A program made the position numbers and the translations under genes. The notes beneath the pieces are model-generated. The model had not been told where the DNA came from, made no database searches, and worked only from the letters and a program-made list of their open reading frames with translations. From contig WRIO01000028.1 in assembly GCA_009782695.1 (NCBI GenBank), positions 1 to 8,901 on the forward strand: DNA of 8,901 nucleotides, given 5' to 3'. The DNA is from Candidatus Cloacimonadota bacterium (GTDB lineage Bacteria > Cloacimonadota > Cloacimonadia > Cloacimonadales > WRIO01). Below, piece after piece: positions 6,230 through 8,901 of this stretch; position 1 is the first letter of the stretch; every line of letters starts with the position of its first letter.

Positions 6230-7515
6230 AATACGATAGAAGAGGGTTTTATAGCAAATACTACGAGAAATTGATGTATTTGGTTATATTTCTGACTGTG
6301 TTCTTTCAGCTGTTTCCCCTTCACACAGGACCTTTTCTGGTTTTTTACTATTTTCCTTACCTAATCTTTGCTATAATATTTTTTTTCCAGTGCTTAAATA
6401 TAGAGCCTCTAAAAAATATTAGAAACATAAACATAGTATATTTTTACTTTATTTGTTGGTTGGTATGGGGCTTGCTGACTTTATTTTGGCACCAGAGTAG
6501 CGATAAAAGCTTTTTCTATATAAATGTCAGGTTAATGGGATTAGCCTTGTTTTATACTATTACCCAATTTCTGACTACGGAAAACAGATTTAAGACTTTT
6601 GAAAATATGATTTTAATCTGTATTTTATTTAACCTGTGCTTTTGTTTATATGAGATAGTTACGCTAAAGCACTCTCCAAACTCACGATATTATAATGAGT
6701 TGCACTACATACCCACTGCTGCTTTTAACAATCAAAATGACCTGCCCTCAGTGATATTAATCTGTATGCCGATATTGCTGTTTATAAAGGATACCTTTAA
6801 AAAGTATCTAGCAGCTTTTACCATGTTATTTTTTATGCTGATAGTGATAGTCCAGCAAACAAGGTCTATTATGTCGGTCTTTTTTCTGTTTTTTCTGCAC
6901 CATTTCATCTTTAAGACAAATTATCTTTACAAAATCATTGTTATAGCGACCTTGCTTGCGTCTTTTTTTATTTTTTATACTAAAAATCCTGCTTTTAAAT
7001 ATATGTTTAATAAAACTATATACAGGATAGATAAGGCGGTAAGTGATGACCTAGCCGATACACAGCTAAGCACATCGTCTGAGGTGCGGAAAAGGTTTTA
7101 TGTAATCTGTGCAAATATGTTTGTGGATAGCTATGGAATGGGAGTGGGGATAGGTAACTTTGAGAAAGCGTTAAATGAGGACGATGTTCGGGGCGTGATA
7201 GACGCACCACCTCACACAATGTTTGGTGAAATGCTTGCCACAGAGGGCTTGATAGGTTTTGGATTGTTAGTGCTAATCGTGTTTTCTCTGCTTTATCCAT
7301 TTGTAGCGAAATTTAAAAAAGGAGAACTAAACATCCTAAAACTAACGATAAAAGAGAAAAAGGCACTTCTGTTTTTCTTTTTCTTTATGGTTTCGACCGC
7401 TATCCCAGCCACCCCATATTATTTTACTATATATTGGTCAATGCTCGCGTATTATTACGCTTTATTAAATACTAACGATGAAGGAAATATAAATGAAAAT
7501 ACTATACCTATCTAA
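6208..7515 (+). CDS. wzy: Wzy/WaaL-type O-antigen polymerase-ligase family membrane protein
   Basis: This family joins lipid-linked repeat units into polymer (Wzy), or polymer onto lipid A core (WaaL), at the periplasmic face. The 435-aa product is about 10-12 helices with a large loop. Visible motifs: FNNQND at 173-178 (common in TuaE-like members), QQTRS at 216-220, SEVRKRFY at 291-298, GMGVGIGNFE at 310-319, and PPHTMFGEMLATEGLIGFG at 334-352. The last is the Wzy_C pattern with a catalytically important histidine in the family (H336 here) and nearby arginines. Polymerase is preferred over ligase because it follows wzz and sits with wzx, but sequence alone does not settle this. ATG at 6208 lies inside the end of wzz (22-nt overlap). 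AGGAG (6201-6205) is only 2 nt from that ATG, unusually close, so translation may depend on coupling. It also overlaps the next gene by 23 nt. Confidence 0.85.
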   Translation: MEKPISIEYDRRGFYSKYYEKLMYLVIFLTVFFQLFPLHTGPFLVFYYFPYLIFAIIFFFQCLNIEPLKNIRNINIVYFYFICWLVWGLLTLFWHQSSDKSFFYINVRLMGLALFYTITQFLTTENRFKTFENMILICILFNLCFCLYEIVTLKHSPNSRYYNELHYIPTAAFNNQNDLPSVILICMPILLFIKDTFKKYLAAFTMLFFMLIVIVQQTRSIMSVFFLFFLHHFIFKTNYLYKIIVIATLLASFFIFYTKNPAFKYMFNKTIYRIDKAVSDDLADTQLSTSSEVRKRFYVICANMFVDSYGMGVGIGNFEKALNEDDVRGVIDAPPHTMFGEMLATEGLIGFGLLVLIVFSLLYPFVAKFKKGELNILKLTIKEKKALLFFFFFMVSTAIPATPYYFTIYWSMLAYYYALLNTNDEGNINENTIPI

Positions 7516-8665
7516 ATATTATCATTCGTTTATCCATAACCCAATCTTGAGATTGGAAGAGGATTTTCAGATAGATTATCGTGTCTATTTTTTTCAAAGA
7601 ATAATGGGGATGATTCGCTCAAAACAATATAAAAATACATGGAATAATGACAATTTAGCTAGGATAATACCTGAAAATAAGTCCAAAATAGTCAAATATT
7701 TAAATGTTCCCAGAAACTATTTTATCCACATAGACGGATATTATCTCTATTATAAGATAAAAAAACTATTTAAAAAAGGAGACTTTGACATCATCCACTC
7801 CCAGTCGCTAACCACCACCGGAATACTTGCCTACCTGCTTTCAAAAAGATTGGATATACCTTATGTAATCACTTCACATGGAACAGGGGATATAGATGAT
7901 GCTGTCCCGAATGCCGAAGGTAAAACCGTATTAAACAGATTTGCAGTAAATCAAATAAAAAAAGTCCTAAAAAATGCAAAAGTTAATTTTGCTCTGTCAG
8001 AAAAGATGTATCACCAGATGAAATCGCTGGCGCCTGAGGCGAATGTGATTATCAATCAAAACACTTATGATACCGAGATATTTAAACCTGCTGTAGAGGA
8101 TAAGCTATCATGCTCTGATGATAAAATAAACCTTTTGGCAGTTGGAGGTTTTGTCGATAGAAAAAACCACTTACTGCTATTACAGGCAATGAGCACAGTA
8201 GTAAAAGATAACAAAAACATAAGCCTGACCCTGATAGGTGGTGGCGATTTAAAAGATGAATATATCAGCTTTATCAGCGAAAATAGTTTAGATGGACATG
8301 TTAGAATACTACCCTTTTTACCCCATAGTGAGCTGGTAAAAGAATATCACAAGGCAGATTTCTTTGTCCTGCCCTCGAAAGCTGAAGGTTTCAGTGTGTC
8401 GCTGTTAGAAGCTATGGCGTGTGGTTTACCCGTGGTGGTGTCGCATGATCAGGGGACACAGATACTTGTAGATCATGAAGTGGATGGGCTGATCTTCACG
8501 AATTATAATGTAAATGATCTAAAAGATAAGCTATTATTCTTGATCAACAATCCTGAGAAAAGGGTAGCAATGGGGAAAAATGCCCTAAAAAAGGTCGAAA
8601 AATATCAAAACAAACATCACGAAATATATGATGTTTATAAGCAAATAATATCTGAAAAGAGCTAA
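7493..8665 (+). CDS. GT4-family glycosyltransferase (GT-B fold)
   Basis: This is a retaining glycosyltransferase that would add one sugar to the lipid-linked repeat unit in the cytoplasm or at the inner face of the membrane. The 390-aa product has the GT-B two-domain layout. In the N-terminal acceptor domain, FDIIHSQS (98-105) and YVITSHGTGD (124-133) are the 'D.vh.h' and 'v.t.Hg' motifs. The C-terminal donor domain has LLAVGGFVDRKNH (214-226, the G-x-K region), LTLIGGGDLKDEY (245-257) and PSKAEGFSVSLLEAMACGLPVV (294-315). The last carries the E-x7-E pair E298/E306, which contacts the nucleotide sugar in this family. No membrane helix is apparent. ATG at 7493 has AAGGA (7481-7485) 7 nt upstream and lies inside wzy. 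Sugar and linkage specificity cannot be read from the sequence. Confidence 0.9.
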   Translation: MKILYLSKYYHSFIHNPILRLEEDFQIDYRVYFFQRIMGMIRSKQYKNTWNNDNLARIIPENKSKIVKYLNVPRNYFIHIDGYYLYYKIKKLFKKGDFDIIHSQSLTTTGILAYLLSKRLDIPYVITSHGTGDIDDAVPNAEGKTVLNRFAVNQIKKVLKNAKVNFALSEKMYHQMKSLAPEANVIINQNTYDTEIFKPAVEDKLSCSDDKINLLAVGGFVDRKNHLLLLQAMSTVVKDNKNISLTLIGGGDLKDEYISFISENSLDGHVRILPFLPHSELVKEYHKADFFVLPSKAEGFSVSLLEAMACGLPVVVSHDQGTQILVDHEVDGLIFTNYNVNDLKDKLLFLINNPEKRVAMGKNALKKVEKYQNKHHEIYDVYKQIISEKS

Positions 8666-8666
8666 A

Positions 8667-8901
8667 ATGCAGACGAAACTACTGTTTCTTGCTTTTTGTT
8701 ACCCCCCATTTAATAGTGTGGCTACATATCGCAATATAAAAATATCAAAGTTTCTAGCAAAAAACAACTTCCAGCAGTATGTCTTTTGTGCGGAAGTCAA
8801 AGACAATAATGATGATGCTATAAATAACGACATACCAAATAATGCAAAGGTATTTAGAAAGAAAGCAACCTTTTTGCTATCCAAAAATTCTAAAGCGATT
8901 A
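8667..8901 (+). CDS. Probable glycosyltransferase, N-terminal fragment (cut by window edge)
   Basis: The reading frame is open from ATG at 8667 to the window end (78 codons). It begins MQTKLLFLAFCYPPFNSVAT, followed by YRNIKISKFLAKN. This is the opening of many GT4 enzymes: a beta strand, then 'yPP..s.a..R..k.akyL'. A short second strand, QYVFCAE, follows. AAGAG (8657-8661) lies 5 nt upstream, and only 1 nt separates the start from the stop of the preceding glycosyltransferase, so it is almost certainly the next operon gene. The nucleotide-binding half is outside the window, so the family call rests on the N-terminus and context. Confidence 0.65.
   Translation, partial: MQTKLLFLAFCYPPFNSVATYRNIKISKFLAKNNFQQYVFCAEVKDNNDDAINNDIPNNAKVFRKKATFLLSKNSKAI

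Noticed and set aside
7016..7300. Minus-strand open frame of 94 codons
   Set aside because: It is antisense to the most conserved part of wzy, with no independent support.
8699..8884. Minus-strand open frame of 61 codons
   Set aside because: It is antisense to the glycosyltransferase fragment whose start, ribosome site and N-terminal motif are all credible.

Overview
The window is AT-rich bacterial DNA. It joins the end of a McrBC-type restriction system (left, minus strand) to part of a surface-polysaccharide assembly locus (right). The O-antigen/capsule set Wzx, Wzz and Wzy plus glycosyltransferases, and a secreted protein with a Sec signal peptide, suggest a Gram-negative host. Non-ATG starts are common: GTG for mcrC, probably GTG for wzz, TTG for wzx. 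The lineage cannot be fixed from sequence alone. The AT-rich genes, GC-rich hairpin repeats and heptamer tandem repeats feel compatible with Bacteroidota/Cloacimonadota-like anaerobes, but that is a low-confidence impression.

Layout: 1-559 (minus) is the N-terminal part of McrC, cut by the window edge. 552-2240 (minus) is McrB, an AAA+ GTPase with an unusual two-part N-terminal region. The two genes overlap by 8 nt and read in the order mcrB then mcrC. 2241-2719 holds no credible gene: an AT-rich mcrB leader, a GC-rich hairpin-filled element (2446-2633) bounded by an inverted repeat, and eight exact 7-bp tandem units (2661-2716) ending 3 nt before the stop of the next gene. 2720-4135 (minus) is a Wzx-type flippase with a TTG start. 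4242-4892 (minus) is a secreted protein of unknown function that looks like two copies of a subtilase-propeptide (inhibitor I9-like) fold. An AT-rich divergent region (4893-5062) follows. On the plus strand come wzz (chain length), wzy (polymerase), a GT4 glycosyltransferase and the start of a second glycosyltransferase, packed with 22- and 23-nt overlaps and then a 1-nt gap.

How it fits together: the glycosyltransferases build lipid-linked repeat units on the cytoplasmic face, Wzx flips them, Wzy polymerises them in the periplasm and Wzz sets chain length. McrBC would cut incoming modified DNA. Restriction genes and surface-glycan genes both vary under phage pressure, and finding them together with repeats between them is consistent with a variable genomic island. 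The most unusual items are the duplicated propeptide-like secreted protein, the McrB N-terminal architecture with its base-composition step, and the structured repeat element.
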